Positions 8,145 through 18,518 of a stretch of DNA of 64,000 nt are shown here, piece by piece (position 1 is the stretch's first letter; the number at the start of each line of letters is the position of its first letter). The DNA is from Burkholderia multivorans ATCC BAA-247. GTDB taxonomy: Bacteria; Pseudomonadota; Gammaproteobacteria; Burkholderiales; Burkholderiaceae. Both the position numbers and the translations under genes were made by a program. The stretch is taken from NCBI RefSeq assembly GCF_000959525.1, contig NZ_CP009831.1:620001-684000 (forward strand), read 5' to 3'. Under the pieces are notes generated by a model. It made no database searches and had not been told where the DNA came from. It saw nothing but the letters and a program-made list of their open reading frames with translations.

Positions 8145-9199
8145 CACGCGCGCCGCACATCCGCTGCCGCTTGCCGATAGGCGCTCGGCGTCTGCCCGGC
8201 CCAACGCCGGAACGCGCGCGTGAAATTCGCGGGGTCGGTGAACTGCAGCCGCTCGGCGATCGTTTTCAGGTCGAGGTCCGAGGCCGCGAGCAGTTGCTTC
8301 GCGTCGCGAAAGCGCGCTTCGTCGAGCAGTTGCCGATAGCTCGAGCCGGCCTCCTCGAGCCGGCGGCGCAGCGTGCGCGGCGAGACGAGCAGCGTGTGCG
8401 CGAGCGCCTCCGGGTCCGGATAACCGCCTGTCGTGCGCGCCAGCTCGGCGCGCACGCGTTCGACGAAATTGCCTTCGTCGTGACGCACCTGCGCATATTC
8501 GCGTTCGACCTGTACCAGCGCCTGCCGATGGGCGACTTCGTCCGCGAACGGCAGCGGCCAGTCGAGCACGTCGCGCGCGACCCACAGCGCGTTGGCCGCG
8601 CATTCGAATTCGACCGGCGGCAGCCGGTCGCGGTAGCGCGCGAAATAATCGGGCTCCGGCCATGCGAAGCGCAGCGCGATCGCCGGCGACGTGCGGCCCG
8701 CCCATTGCGCGATGTTCTGCGCGAGCCCGGTCAGCACGAACTCGAACATCACATGATGCTGCAGCACGGGGTTCGCCTGTACGCCGTGCAGCTCGAGCGT
8801 CGCGCCGCGTTCGTCTTCCGCATAGCTCAGCCGATACTGGCGGTTGCGCATCCGGAAGTAGCGCTGCGTCACGTGCAGCGCCGTGCGGATGTCCGGCGCG
8901 GTCAGCGTCGCATAGCCGAGAAAGCCGTGCACGGTCGGTTTCAGCAGCAGCCCGAACGCGAGGCCGATGCCGCGATCGCCGCCGATGTCGATCGCGTTCA
9001 GCACGAGCCGCCCCCATTGCGCCGGCGCGACGCGCGCGTCCGGCTCGGCCAGTACCGCGTCGCGCAGACCGGTGCCCGCGCGCACGGCGGCCGCGTCGAT
9101 GCCGCGCGCGGCGAGCGCCTGCAGCAGCAGACGCGGATAGGCGACGGGAATCGTCGGGCGGCGCAGCCCGAGGCGATCCTTGCGGGACGGTGTGCTCAT
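8144..9199 (-). CDS. AraC-family regulator with arabinose-binding-like N-terminal domain
   Basis: 351 aa transcriptional regulator of the OruR/ArgR-like AraC class. The N-terminal ligand-sensing half begins TIPVAYPRLLLQALAARGID and contains HGFLGYATLTAPDIRTAL. The C-terminal third is a double helix-turn-helix (LAHTLLVSPRTLRRRLEEAGSSYRQLLDEARF and LKTIAERLQFTDPANFTRAFRRWAGQTPSAYR). The ATG at 9199 gives a family-typical length; an upstream in-frame ATG at 9253 is possible. It is divergent from the FadH-like oxidoreductase at 9302, the usual arrangement for an AraC protein and its target. The inducer is unknown. Confidence 0.9.
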   Translation of the reverse strand: MSTPSRKDRLGLRRPTIPVAYPRLLLQALAARGIDAAAVRAGTGLRDAVLAEPDARVAPAQWGRLVLNAIDIGGDRGIGLAFGLLLKPTVHGFLGYATLTAPDIRTALHVTQRYFRMRNRQYRLSYAEDERGATLELHGVQANPVLQHHVMFEFVLTGLAQNIAQWAGRTSPAIALRFAWPEPDYFARYRDRLPPVEFECAANALWVARDVLDWPLPFADEVAHRQALVQVEREYAQVRHDEGNFVERVRAELARTTGGYPDPEALAHTLLVSPRTLRRRLEEAGSSYRQLLDEARFRDAKQLLAASDLDLKTIAERLQFTDPANFTRAFRRWAGQTPSAYRQAAADVRRA

Positions 9200-9274
9200 T
9201 GGATATTGGCCGGAAATGACAAGCATTATGGCTGTTTGTCCCCTCACGTTCAACGCGGCGCGCGCCTACGATGA

Positions 9275-11335
<2,061 letters not shown>

Positions 11336-11357
11336 GGCCGGCTCGCGCTTCGCACGC

Positions 11358-11762
11358 TCACGCCGCTTCGGCCTGCTCCGCCGCTTCCGCTTCGAGCATC
11401 GCGCGGACGATCAGATAGACGGCCGGCAGATCGTCGTCGTCGCGGCGCCAGTCGACCGGCTCGTCGATGTCGGCCGGCACGAGCCGGCTGTCGCACAGCC
11501 GGATGAACGCGTCGACGATCGCCGGATCGTTGCGGCTCACGAACCCCGCGTTCGAGAACGCGAGCGCTTCGACGTCGAGCAGCGCACGCCAGCTCATCGT
11601 GCGCTCCGCAGCGGGATGGCTGCGCCGCCGCAGGCCGAGCGCGCGCTGCGCGGGGCCGGCCACCGCGCGCTGCAGATCGGCGACCGCGCGCTGCGCGGCG
11701 CGCTCGAACTGGACAGGATTGAAGCCGGGTTGCTCGGGATCGAATGCGGATGACTGGAACAT
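11358..11762 (-). CDS. Unknown protein preceded by a LexA (SOS) box
   Basis: 134 aa soluble protein that I do not recognise. It has an Ala/Gln-rich helical first half (FNPVQFERAAQRAVADLQRAVAG), a middle RTMSWRALLDVEALAFSNAGFVSRNDPAIVDAFIRLCDSR, and an acidic Ala/Glu tail. There is no signal peptide or membrane segment. The ATG at 11762 is supported by GAGGCGACC just upstream. A perfect CTGT-N8-ACAG LexA site lies about 64-79 bases upstream of the start, so the gene is probably induced by DNA damage. Neighbouring genes give no functional hint. Confidence 0.72.
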   Translation of the reverse strand: MFQSSAFDPEQPGFNPVQFERAAQRAVADLQRAVAGPAQRALGLRRRSHPAAERTMSWRALLDVEALAFSNAGFVSRNDPAIVDAFIRLCDSRLVPADIDEPVDWRRDDDDLPAVYLIVRAMLEAEAAEQAEAA

Positions 11763-11824
11763 GGTCGCCTCACAAAGGTCCGTCCGTCGCGGGATGACGG
11801 AATTCGGGTCAAATGGTGCAAAAG

Positions 11825-11844
11825 CACTGTAAATATATACAGTG
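11825..11844. promoter_or_regulatory. LexA-binding SOS box
   Basis: CACTGT, eight A/T bases, then ACAGTG: a 6-bp perfect inverted repeat that exactly satisfies the CTGT-N8-ACAG LexA consensus of beta- and gamma-proteobacteria. It stands in an AT-rich patch 63-82 bases upstream of the unknown gene ending at 11762 and can cover its promoter. The gene on the other side points away (it ends at 11883), so only the unknown gene is a candidate target. Confidence 0.8.
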
Positions 11845-11882
11845 TCTCGCGCCGTTTCAAGCCCCGGACGCGATCCTGTTCG

Positions 11883-12776
11883 CTAGACCGCGGCGGCGAT
11901 CGTTTCGCGCAGCCACCGATGCGCCGGATCGCGATGCACGCGCTCGTGCCACAGCATCGACATTTCGTAGCCGGGCACGTCGATCGGCGCGTCGACGACG
12001 CGCAGCGCAGGCGTATCGCGCACGAGCCGCTCGGGCAGCATCGCGACGAGATCGGTGCTCGCGAGCACCGACATCACGAACAGGAAATGCGGAACGGACA
12101 ACACGACGCGCCGCGTCGCGCCGACCTTCGCGAGCGCCTCGTCGGTCACGCCGAAGAAGCCGCCGCCGTCCGGCGACACGATCACATGCTCGAGCGCATT
12201 GAACTGCGCGAGCGTCGGGCGACGTTTCAGTTTCGGATGACCGGCGCGGCCGACGAGCACGTAGCGCTCGACGAACAGCGGCAGCCGGCGCATGCCGGGC
12301 GGCGATCCTTCGGTCGTATGGAAGGCGAGGTCGATGTCGTTGCGCGCGGCCGCCTGCTCGATGCGCGGCGGCACGAGCTCGACGATCGCGAGCCGCGTGC
12401 CGGGCGCGGCCGTGCGCAGCGCATGCAGCGCGGGCAGCACGATCGTCGATTCGCCGTAGTCGGTCGCGGCGACGCGCCACGTGTGCGTCGCGGTCGACGG
12501 ATCGAACGGCGTCGCGGGCAGCACCGCGCGTTCGACCGCCTCGAGCGCGTCGCGCAGCGGCTCGCGCAGCGCTTCCGCGCGCGCGGTCGGCCGCATGCCG
12601 CGCGGCCCCGGCAGCAGCAGCGGATCGCCGAACGTATCGCGCAGCTTCTGCAGATGCACGCTGACCGACGGCTGCGAGAGGTTGAGCTTCTCGGCCGCGC
12701 GCGTCACGTTGAGTTCGGCGAGCAGCACGTCGAGCGTCACGAGCAGGTTCAGGTCGAGTCGCTTCAAATTAGTCAT
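11883..12776 (-). CDS. LysR-family regulator (NodD/NahR-like), divergent from quinone reductase
   Basis: 297 aa LysR-type regulator. The N-terminus LKRLDLNLLVTLDVLLAELNVTRAAEKLNLSQPSVSVHLQKLRDTFGDPLL is the NodD/NahR-like DNA-binding domain, and the effector domain follows. It is divergent from the flavodoxin-like quinone reductase at 12864 across an 87-base gap containing a clear palindrome. The usual LysR logic predicts control of that gene in response to a quinone or aromatic compound. Confidence 0.9.
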   Translation of the reverse strand: MTNLKRLDLNLLVTLDVLLAELNVTRAAEKLNLSQPSVSVHLQKLRDTFGDPLLLPGPRGMRPTARAEALREPLRDALEAVERAVLPATPFDPSTATHTWRVAATDYGESTIVLPALHALRTAAPGTRLAIVELVPPRIEQAAARNDIDLAFHTTEGSPPGMRRLPLFVERYVLVGRAGHPKLKRRPTLAQFNALEHVIVSPDGGGFFGVTDEALAKVGATRRVVLSVPHFLFVMSVLASTDLVAMLPERLVRDTPALRVVDAPIDVPGYEMSMLWHERVHRDPAHRWLRETIAAAV

Positions 12777-12782
12777 GGCTAT

Positions 12783-12816
12783 ACCTGGAATATCGGAAAT
12801 TCATTTCCAATATACC
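12783..12816. promoter_or_regulatory. LysR-type palindrome in the divergent promoter
   Basis: GGAAAT-TC-ATTTCC (12795-12808) is a perfect inverted repeat. It is embedded in a longer dyad with AATAT and ACC flanks between the lysR and quinone-reductase starts, and is probably the regulator's binding site. Confidence 0.5.
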
Positions 12817-12863
12817 GGTGCGATCGGCATCCTGCAGCCAGTTCAACCGACGGAGGACCGAAC

Positions 12864-13643
12864 ATGAACGTGCTGATCGTCTATGCACACCCCGAGCCGC
12901 GTTCGCTGAACGGCGCATTGCGCGATTTTGCCGTGGCGCGTCTGGAAGCGGCCGGGCATACGGTGCAGGTGAGCGACCTGTATGCGATGAACTGGAAGCC
13001 CGCGCTCGACGCAAACGACATGATCGACCGCTCGCACGACGCGCGCTTCGATCCGGCGCTCGACTCGAAGCGCGCATACGAGACCGGCACGCAGCGCGAA
13101 GACATCGCGCGCGAGCAGGACAAGCTGAAATGGGCCGATACGGTGATCCTGCAGTTCCCGCTGTGGTGGTTCTCGATGCCGGCGATCATGAAAGGGTGGG
13201 TCGAGCGCGTGTATGCGTACGGCTTCGCATATGGCGTCGGCGAGCATTCCGACCGGCACTGGGGCGATCGCTACGGCGAAGGCTCGCTCGCCGGCAAGCG
13301 CGCGATGCTGATCGTCACGACCGGCGGATGGGAATCGCACTACAGCGCGCGCGGGATCAACGGGCCGATCGACGACGTGCTGTTTCCGATCCAGCACGGC
13401 ATCCTCTATTACCCGGGCTTCGACGTGTTGCCGCCGTTCGTCATCTATCAGACGCACCGGATGGACGACGCGCGTTTCGCGGAAACGCGCGCCGCGCTCG
13501 GCAAGCGTCTGGACGAACTCGCCACGACACCGCCGATTCCGTATCGCCGGCAAAACGCGGGCGACTACGAGATCCCGGCGCTGACGCTGAAGCCGGACAT
13601 CGCGCCCGGGAAGGTCGGCTTTGCCGCGCATCTGGCGGCGTAG
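12864..13643 (+). CDS. NAD(P)H:quinone oxidoreductase, flavodoxin-like fold (NQO1/MdaB type)
   Basis: 259 aa cytoplasmic flavoenzyme for two-electron reduction of quinones. Family motifs are MNVLIVYAHPEPRSLNGAL at the N-terminus, WADTVILQFPLWWFSMPAIMKGWVERV (about 93-119), and LIVTTGGWESHYSARGINGPIDDVLFPIQHGILYY. Its length fits the NQO1/MdaB group. The ATG at 12864 follows GGAGG. It is divergent from a LysR gene and next to the catechol genes. A role in detoxifying quinones arising from catechol oxidation is plausible but inferred. Confidence 0.9.
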   Translation: MNVLIVYAHPEPRSLNGALRDFAVARLEAAGHTVQVSDLYAMNWKPALDANDMIDRSHDARFDPALDSKRAYETGTQREDIAREQDKLKWADTVILQFPLWWFSMPAIMKGWVERVYAYGFAYGVGEHSDRHWGDRYGEGSLAGKRAMLIVTTGGWESHYSARGINGPIDDVLFPIQHGILYYPGFDVLPPFVIYQTHRMDDARFAETRAALGKRLDELATTPPIPYRRQNAGDYEIPALTLKPDIAPGKVGFAAHLAA

Positions 13644-13667
13644 CGCGTGCATCGCGCGCTGCACGCG
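13644..13667. other. GC-rich stem-loop after the quinone reductase
   Basis: CGCGTGCA and TGCACGCG form a perfect 8-bp stem with an 8-base loop immediately after the stop codon, in the gap before the convergent cat genes. No T-run follows, so at best it is a Rho-assisted or weak terminator. Confidence 0.3.
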
Positions 13668-13820
13668 TAGCGCGCCATGCGCGAGCGCGATACGCGCGCC
13701 GCACGACGCAAAAACGGCACGAACGACCCGCGCGTTTTCGCAGGCCGCCGTTGCCGTTCGCCCTTTGCCCTTTGCCGTGCCGCGTGCCGCCGTCAAACGA
13801 CGGCCGCGACACGCGCGCGC

Positions 13821-14111
13821 TTACCGATCGTCGTCGCGCACCGACGACGGATGGCGGCACAGCGCGCGTACCTCCATCTCCATATACGGAAACAGCGGCA
13901 GCTGACTCAGCACGTCGTGCAGCTGCTGCACGCTGTCGACGTCGAAGATGCTGACGTTCGCGTACTGTCCGGCGATCCGCCACAGATGCCGCCACACGCC
14001 TTCGTTCATCAGCCGCTGACACATCGCCTTTTCCTCGGCCTTCAGCGTCGCGGCTTTGACCGGGTCCATATCCGCCGGCAGGCGGACCTTCATTTCCACA
14101 TGAAACAGCAT
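13821..14111 (-). CDS. catC: Muconolactone delta-isomerase
   Basis: 96 aa enzyme converting muconolactone to beta-ketoadipate enol-lactone in the ortho-cleavage pathway. It begins MLFHVEMKVRLPADMDPVKAATLKAEEKA and contains WRIAGQYANVSIFDVDSVQQLHDVLSQLPLFPYMEMEV, both characteristic of CatC, at the usual length. It is the last gene of the catB-catA-catC series on this strand, 37 bases after catA. CatC proteins assemble as decamers. Identification is firm. Confidence 0.95.
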   Translation of the reverse strand: MLFHVEMKVRLPADMDPVKAATLKAEEKAMCQRLMNEGVWRHLWRIAGQYANVSIFDVDSVQQLHDVLSQLPLFPYMEMEVRALCRHPSSVRDDDR

Positions 14112-14148
14112 CCTGTGCTCCGTTTGTCGGTTCGCGGGACGACGCCGG

Positions 14149-15051
14149 TCACACGTGCGCGCGCACGCGTTCGACGTCGGTGGTCGGCACGTTGTCGCGC
14201 GCGCCGACCAGCGTGAAATCGAAGTCGATCAGCGCGAACGGGCCGTCGATCCCGTACGGCTTGCCTTCCGCGCCTTCTGCCTGGCGGATCTTCGGAATCA
14301 GGCCCTCGCGCGTCGCGAACGCGAAGTCGTCCCAGATGTGCGGATCGCCTTCGATGTTGATCTGCGTGGTCAGCTTACGGTATCCGTCCGCGGAAACGAA
14401 GAAGTGGATGTGCGCAGGACGGTGGCCGTGGCGGCCGAGCTGATCGAGCAGCTGCTCGGTCTTGCTGCCCGGCGGCACGCTGTAGCCGACCGGCAGCACG
14501 CTGCGGAAGCTGTAGCGGCCTTCCGCGTCGGTGCGGATCGAGCGACGCAGGTTGAACGGCGGCTGCGACTGATCGAAATACGAGTAGTTGCCGAGATGGT
14601 TCGCATGCCAGACCTCGACGAGCGCGTTCGCGATCGGCGCGCCGTCGCTGCCGAGCACGCGGCCGCGCATCACGAGCGTCTGGCCCGGATCGGTGCCGTC
14701 GTCGAGGCGCGCATGGCCGACCGACTCCGGCGCACCGGCGACGTACAGCGGCCCTTCGATCGTACGCGGCGTGCCGCCACGGATGCCGGCCTTCGCCTCG
14801 GCCTCGTCCATCCGCACGTCGAGGAAGCGCTCGAAGCCGAGGCCCGCGGCGATCAGGCCGAATTCGCGGCCGGCTTCGTTCAGATAGTTGAGCGCGGTCC
14901 AGAACTCGCTCGGCTGCACGTCGAAATCCTCGATCGTGTAGCACAGATCCTTGACGATGCGGTTCACGATCGCGCGCACGCGCGGATTGCCGGGCTTTTC
15001 CGCGGCGTCGTCGAAGGTCTTCAGCAGGGCGTCGATTTCTTGTCGGGTCAT
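14149..15051 (-). CDS. catA: Catechol 1,2-dioxygenase
   Basis: 300 aa intradiol dioxygenase that opens catechol to cis,cis-muconate using non-haem Fe(III). The Fe ligands are visible: Tyr in HLGNYSYFD, Tyr in LPVGYSVPPG, and the two His of GHRPAHIHFF. The N-terminal helical dimerisation domain runs from MTRQEIDALLKTFDDAA to about residue 90. It lies between catB (31-base gap) and catC and is presumably controlled by the divergent catR. It receives catechol from the anthranilate dioxygenase encoded at 18.5-21.8 kb. Confidence 0.95.
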   Translation of the reverse strand: MTRQEIDALLKTFDDAAEKPGNPRVRAIVNRIVKDLCYTIEDFDVQPSEFWTALNYLNEAGREFGLIAAGLGFERFLDVRMDEAEAKAGIRGGTPRTIEGPLYVAGAPESVGHARLDDGTDPGQTLVMRGRVLGSDGAPIANALVEVWHANHLGNYSYFDQSQPPFNLRRSIRTDAEGRYSFRSVLPVGYSVPPGSKTEQLLDQLGRHGHRPAHIHFFVSADGYRKLTTQINIEGDPHIWDDFAFATREGLIPKIRQAEGAEGKPYGIDGPFALIDFDFTLVGARDNVPTTDVERVRAHV

Positions 15052-15082
15052 CTCTGTCTCCGGTTTCGGTTGTCGTATGGAA

Positions 15083-16216
15083 TCAGCGGGCGGTGCGCCG
15101 CATCCGCTCGATGCGCGCCCAGTCGAACGCGATGCCGAGGCCCGGCGTCGCCGGCAGATGCAGCTTGAAGTCCTCGTAGCGCAGCGGTTCGACGAGGATT
15201 TCCTCGGTCAGCAGCAGCGGGCCGAACAGCTCGGTGCCCCATTTCAGCGAAGCGAACGTGCTGAACAGTTGCGCGGAGGCGATCGTGCCGGCCGCGCCTT
15301 CGAGCATCGTGCCGCCGTACAAATCGATGCCGGCGGCCGACGCGATCGCCGCGACCTGCGCGGCGCCTTGCAGCCCGCCCGACTGCGCGATCTTCACGGC
15401 GAACACGTCGGCCGCGCGTGTTTGCGCGAGCGCGAACGCGTCGATCGGGCCGTGCAGCGCCTCGTCGGCCATGATCGGCACGTGTGCGAGTTGCGCGAGC
15501 CGTTGCAGGCCCGTCCGGTTGCTCGCGGCGATCGGCTGTTCGACGAGGCTCACGCCTGCGTCCGCGAGCCGCGCGCAGGCGCGGATCGCATCGGTTTCCG
15601 TCCATGCCTGGTTCACGTCGACGCGCACGTCGCCGCGATCGCCGAGCGCGCGCTTGATCGCGATCACGTGCGCGACGTCGTCGTCGACCGCGTTCGACCC
15701 GATCTTGAGCTTGAACGCGCGGTGGCGACGCGCATCGAGCATCGCTTCGGCCTCCGCGATGTCGCGCTTCGTGTCGCCGCTCGCGAGCGTCCACGCGACG
15801 TCGACCGCATCGGTCACGCGGCCGCCGAACAACTCGGACAGCGGCACGCCGACGCGGCGTGCCTGCGCATCGAACAGCGCCGTCTCGAGCGCGCATTTCG
15901 CGAAGCGATTGCCCTGGAACAGCTTGCGGGCGCGCGCCATCGCGGCGCCCGGACGCGTCGCGTCCATCCCGCGCAGCAGCGGCGCGAAATACGTATCGAT
16001 GTTGATCTTGATGCTTTCCGGGCTCTCCTCACCGTACGCGAGCCCGCCGATCGTCGTCGCTTCGCCGACGCCTTCGATACCGTCCGTGCATCGTATGCGG
16101 ACCAGAACGAGCGTCTGGCAGTTCATCGTCGCGACCGAGAGTTTGTGGGGCCGGATCGTCGGTACGTCGACCAGCAGCGTCTCGACGCTTTCGATCGTGG
16201 CGGCTGTTGCTATCAT
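15083..16216 (-). CDS. catB: Muconate cycloisomerase
   Basis: 377 aa enolase-superfamily enzyme that lactonises cis,cis-muconate to muconolactone with Mn(II). The catalytic Lys motif HRAFKLKIGSN, the metal-ligand strand VRVDVNQAW, and the downstream VSLVEQPIAASNR and PIMADEALHG motifs are all present. The ATG at 16216 (MIATAATIESVETLLVDVPTIRPHKLS) has an excellent AGGAGGAATCGC site; a longer in-frame reading would run into the catR promoter. It is the first gene of catBAC, divergent from catR. Confidence 0.95.
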   Translation of the reverse strand: MIATAATIESVETLLVDVPTIRPHKLSVATMNCQTLVLVRIRCTDGIEGVGEATTIGGLAYGEESPESIKINIDTYFAPLLRGMDATRPGAAMARARKLFQGNRFAKCALETALFDAQARRVGVPLSELFGGRVTDAVDVAWTLASGDTKRDIAEAEAMLDARRHRAFKLKIGSNAVDDDVAHVIAIKRALGDRGDVRVDVNQAWTETDAIRACARLADAGVSLVEQPIAASNRTGLQRLAQLAHVPIMADEALHGPIDAFALAQTRAADVFAVKIAQSGGLQGAAQVAAIASAAGIDLYGGTMLEGAAGTIASAQLFSTFASLKWGTELFGPLLLTEEILVEPLRYEDFKLHLPATPGLGIAFDWARIERMRRTAR

Positions 16217-16240
16217 GCGATTCCTCCTGTCGGTGCACAT

Positions 16241-16294
16241 GGTAGGAATACGCGCCGGGCCGCGTCCAACACTCTTTCCGACTACTTCCATACC
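16241..16294. promoter_or_regulatory. catR-catB divergent promoter with inverted repeat
   Basis: The 91-base gap between catB and catR holds GGTAGGAA (16241-16248) and TTCCATACC (16286-16294), an interrupted inverted repeat. CatR-type LysR proteins bind such sites and activate catB when muconate is present. The assignment is inferred from position. Confidence 0.4.
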
Positions 16295-16307
16295 TTCGGA
16301 GCATGAA

Positions 16308-17204
16308 ATGGAATTGCGCCAGCTTCGGTACTTCATGGCCGTGGCCGAGGAAATGAACATCACGCGCGCGGCCGAGCGGCTGCACATCACGCAGCCGCCG
16401 CTCAGCCGCCAGTTGCAGGCGATCGAGGAGGAACTCGGGCTGCCGCTGTTCGTGCGCGGCGCACGGCCGCTGAAGCTGACCGACGCGGGGCGCGTGTTCT
16501 ACGCGCAGGCGCGACGCGTCGTCGAGCAGGCCGACGAGCTCGGGCCGCTGACGCGGCGGCTCGCGCAGCTGTCGGAACGGATCGTGATCGGCTTCGTGCC
16601 GTCGACGCTGTACGGCGCGCTGCCCGACGTGATCCGCGCGTTTCGCGAGGCGCAGCCGGACGTCGAGCTGTCGCTCGTCGAAATGTTCACGCTCGAGCAA
16701 CTGGGCGCGCTGAAGGGCGGGCGGATCGACGTCGGCTTCGGGCGGCTGCGCTTCGACGACGACCAGCTCGTGCGCGAAGCGCTGATCGAGGAAAAGCTGA
16801 TCGCGGCGGTGCCGGTCGGTCATCCGCTCGCCGATCCCGATCGGCCGCTGACGCTCGCGGACCTCGCGAACGAAACGCTGATCGTCTATCCGAGCACGCC
16901 GCGGCCGAGCTTCGCGGATCAGCAGTTGTCCGCGCTGCGCGACGGCGCGCTGGTGCCGGCCGCCGTGCACGAGGTGCGCGAACTGCAGACGGCGCTCGGG
17001 CTCGTCGCGGCGAAGGTCGGCGTGTCGCTGGTACCGGAGAGCGTGGAGGGCGTGCGCGTGAAGGGCGTGGTCTACCGGCGGCTGCCGGAACCGGTCGCGA
17101 CGTCGCCGATCATCATGAGCCGCCGGCTGCACGGCGAAAGCGCGGCGACCGCGAAGTTCTGCGCGATCGCGCGCGAGATGATCGTGCCGGCGGGGCACGC
17201 CTAG
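16308..17204 (+). CDS. catR: LysR-family regulator of the catechol genes (CatR/BenM-like)
   Basis: 298 aa LysR regulator. The start MELRQLRYFMAVAEEMNITRAAERLHITQPPLSRQLQAIEEELGLPLFVR is the signature of the CatR/CatM/BenM subgroup, which responds to cis,cis-muconate. The ATG at 16308 follows GGAG and gives the family length. It is divergent from catB, the conserved arrangement for activation of cat genes by the pathway intermediate. The effector is assigned by family, not seen. Confidence 0.9.
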   Translation: MELRQLRYFMAVAEEMNITRAAERLHITQPPLSRQLQAIEEELGLPLFVRGARPLKLTDAGRVFYAQARRVVEQADELGPLTRRLAQLSERIVIGFVPSTLYGALPDVIRAFREAQPDVELSLVEMFTLEQLGALKGGRIDVGFGRLRFDDDQLVREALIEEKLIAAVPVGHPLADPDRPLTLADLANETLIVYPSTPRPSFADQQLSALRDGALVPAAVHEVRELQTALGLVAAKVGVSLVPESVEGVRVKGVVYRRLPEPVATSPIIMSRRLHGESAATAKFCAIAREMIVPAGHA

Positions 17205-17350
17205 CGGCGGTCGGTCGCTCGATCGATTGGCTCGTAGGTTCGCAACTAACGGCCTATCCCCCGTGCGTCCGCAGGGCGGCGGCGCCTGAGCGCATGAGAT
17301 GCGTGAGCGCTTGAGCGCGGGCATCCCGGCGCCGGAGCGCGCACCTGCGC

Positions 17351-18310
17351 TTACGACCGCCCGGCAAGCGTTTCCGAAGGCGATTCGCCGAATCTTTCCC
17401 GATACGCGAGCGCGAACCGGCCGAGGTGCGTAAACCCGCAGTCGAGCGCGATGTCGGCGATCCGCCGCTCGGGCGTCGCGCCGAGCAGCAGCTCGCGCGC
17501 ATGCTCGAGGCGCTTCGCGCGCAGGTATTGCATCGGGCTCGTGCCGCGAAACTGCAGGAACGCGTCGCGCAGCGTGCGCTCCGGCACGTCGGCCGCGCGT
17601 ACGATGTCGGCGAGCTGCAGCGGCTGCGCGTAGTGCGCATCGACAAATTCCTGCGCGCGCCGCACGAAGCCGGGCACCGGATCGTGGCGCGCCGCCGGCA
17701 GCACGGACGGCGGGTGGCCTTCGATCAGCAGATCGATCAGCAGATGCTCGAGCTGCGACGCGACGCGCGGATTCGTCCGCGCGCGTTCGAGCAGGTCCGG
17801 CGAGCGCGCGACCAGCATCAGCTGATCGCGCCAGGCGGCGAGCGCCGCGTCGCTGACGTGCAGCACCGGATCGAGCGTCGCACGCGGATCGCCGGTCAGC
17901 GTGCGTACCGTCGCCGCGTCGATCCGCAGCACGAACTGCTCGCAATCCGCCGACAGCAGTGCATCGAAGCGTTCGCCCGGCGCGCAGAGCACGCCCGTCT
18001 GGGCATCGACGCCGAGCTGCCGCCCCATCGCACGCACGTCCGCGTGGCCGGACAGGCAGAACATCAGCAGGTAGTAGCCGTCGACCGCGTCGACCTGCAC
18101 GCGCATCGCGTCGCCGAACGCGATCGTGCCGATCCCGAGCCCGCCGAGCCGCACGAAATCCATATGCGACGCGCCGCACACACGGCCGCTCGGCAGCAGT
18201 GCATGCGGCTGCATCACACGCGAGATCCGCTCGCGCGTTTCGTCGAGATCGCGGGATTCGAACAGCCGATGCGCGCGCAGCGCAAGCGGCTCGAACGGCG
18301 TTGGGGACAT
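17351..18310 (-). CDS. andR: AraC/XylS-family activator of anthranilate dioxygenase genes
   Basis: 319 aa AraC-type regulator. The N-terminal sensing region includes [30 protein letters not shown], and the C-terminal helix-turn-helix pair reads [42 protein letters not shown] and [32 protein letters not shown]. It is divergent from andAc, exactly as described for AndR in B. cepacia DBO1, where the AraC-type protein activates the dioxygenase operon with anthranilate. The ATG at 18310 has GAAGG upstream; an extended start near 18385 is possible. Confidence 0.87.
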   Translation of the reverse strand: MSPTPFEPLALRAHRLFESRDLDETRERISRVMQPHALLPSGRVCGASHMDFVRLGGLGIGTIAFGDAMRVQVDAVDGYYLLMFCLSGHADVRAMGRQLGVDAQTGVLCAPGERFDALLSADCEQFVLRIDAATVRTLTGDPRATLDPVLHVSDAALAAWRDQLMLVARSPDLLERARTNPRVASQLEHLLIDLLIEGHPPSVLPAARHDPVPGFVRRAQEFVDAHYAQPLQLADIVRAADVPERTLRDAFLQFRGTSPMQYLRAKRLEHARELLLGATPERRIADIALDCGFTHLGRFALAYRERFGESPSETLAGRS

Positions 18311-18405
18311 GGGCCGGGCCTTCGTGGGGACGTGCGCATCGGTCGGACGAATCGGTCGAGACCGCGCGCGGCATCGTGTGTGCGTCATGCTAGCGCAGAA
18401 ATCCG

Positions 18406-18445
18406 CCGAAAGTGGATACTGCGCCGCCGCAATCGCACTTTCCGG
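18406..18445. promoter_or_regulatory. Inverted repeat in the andR-andAc promoter region
   Basis: CCGAAAGTG (18406-18414) and CACTTTCCGG (18436-18445) form a near-perfect inverted repeat 21 bases apart, 75-115 bases upstream of andAc. GGATA follows or lies within both halves. Position and symmetry suggest the AndR binding region. Confidence 0.4.
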
Positions 18446-18518
18446 ATAGACGCCGAATATTAGCGTTTCAAAAATCCGCTCCATGGAGTCAACGACACGG
18501 ATCGACAAGGAGTCCGAC

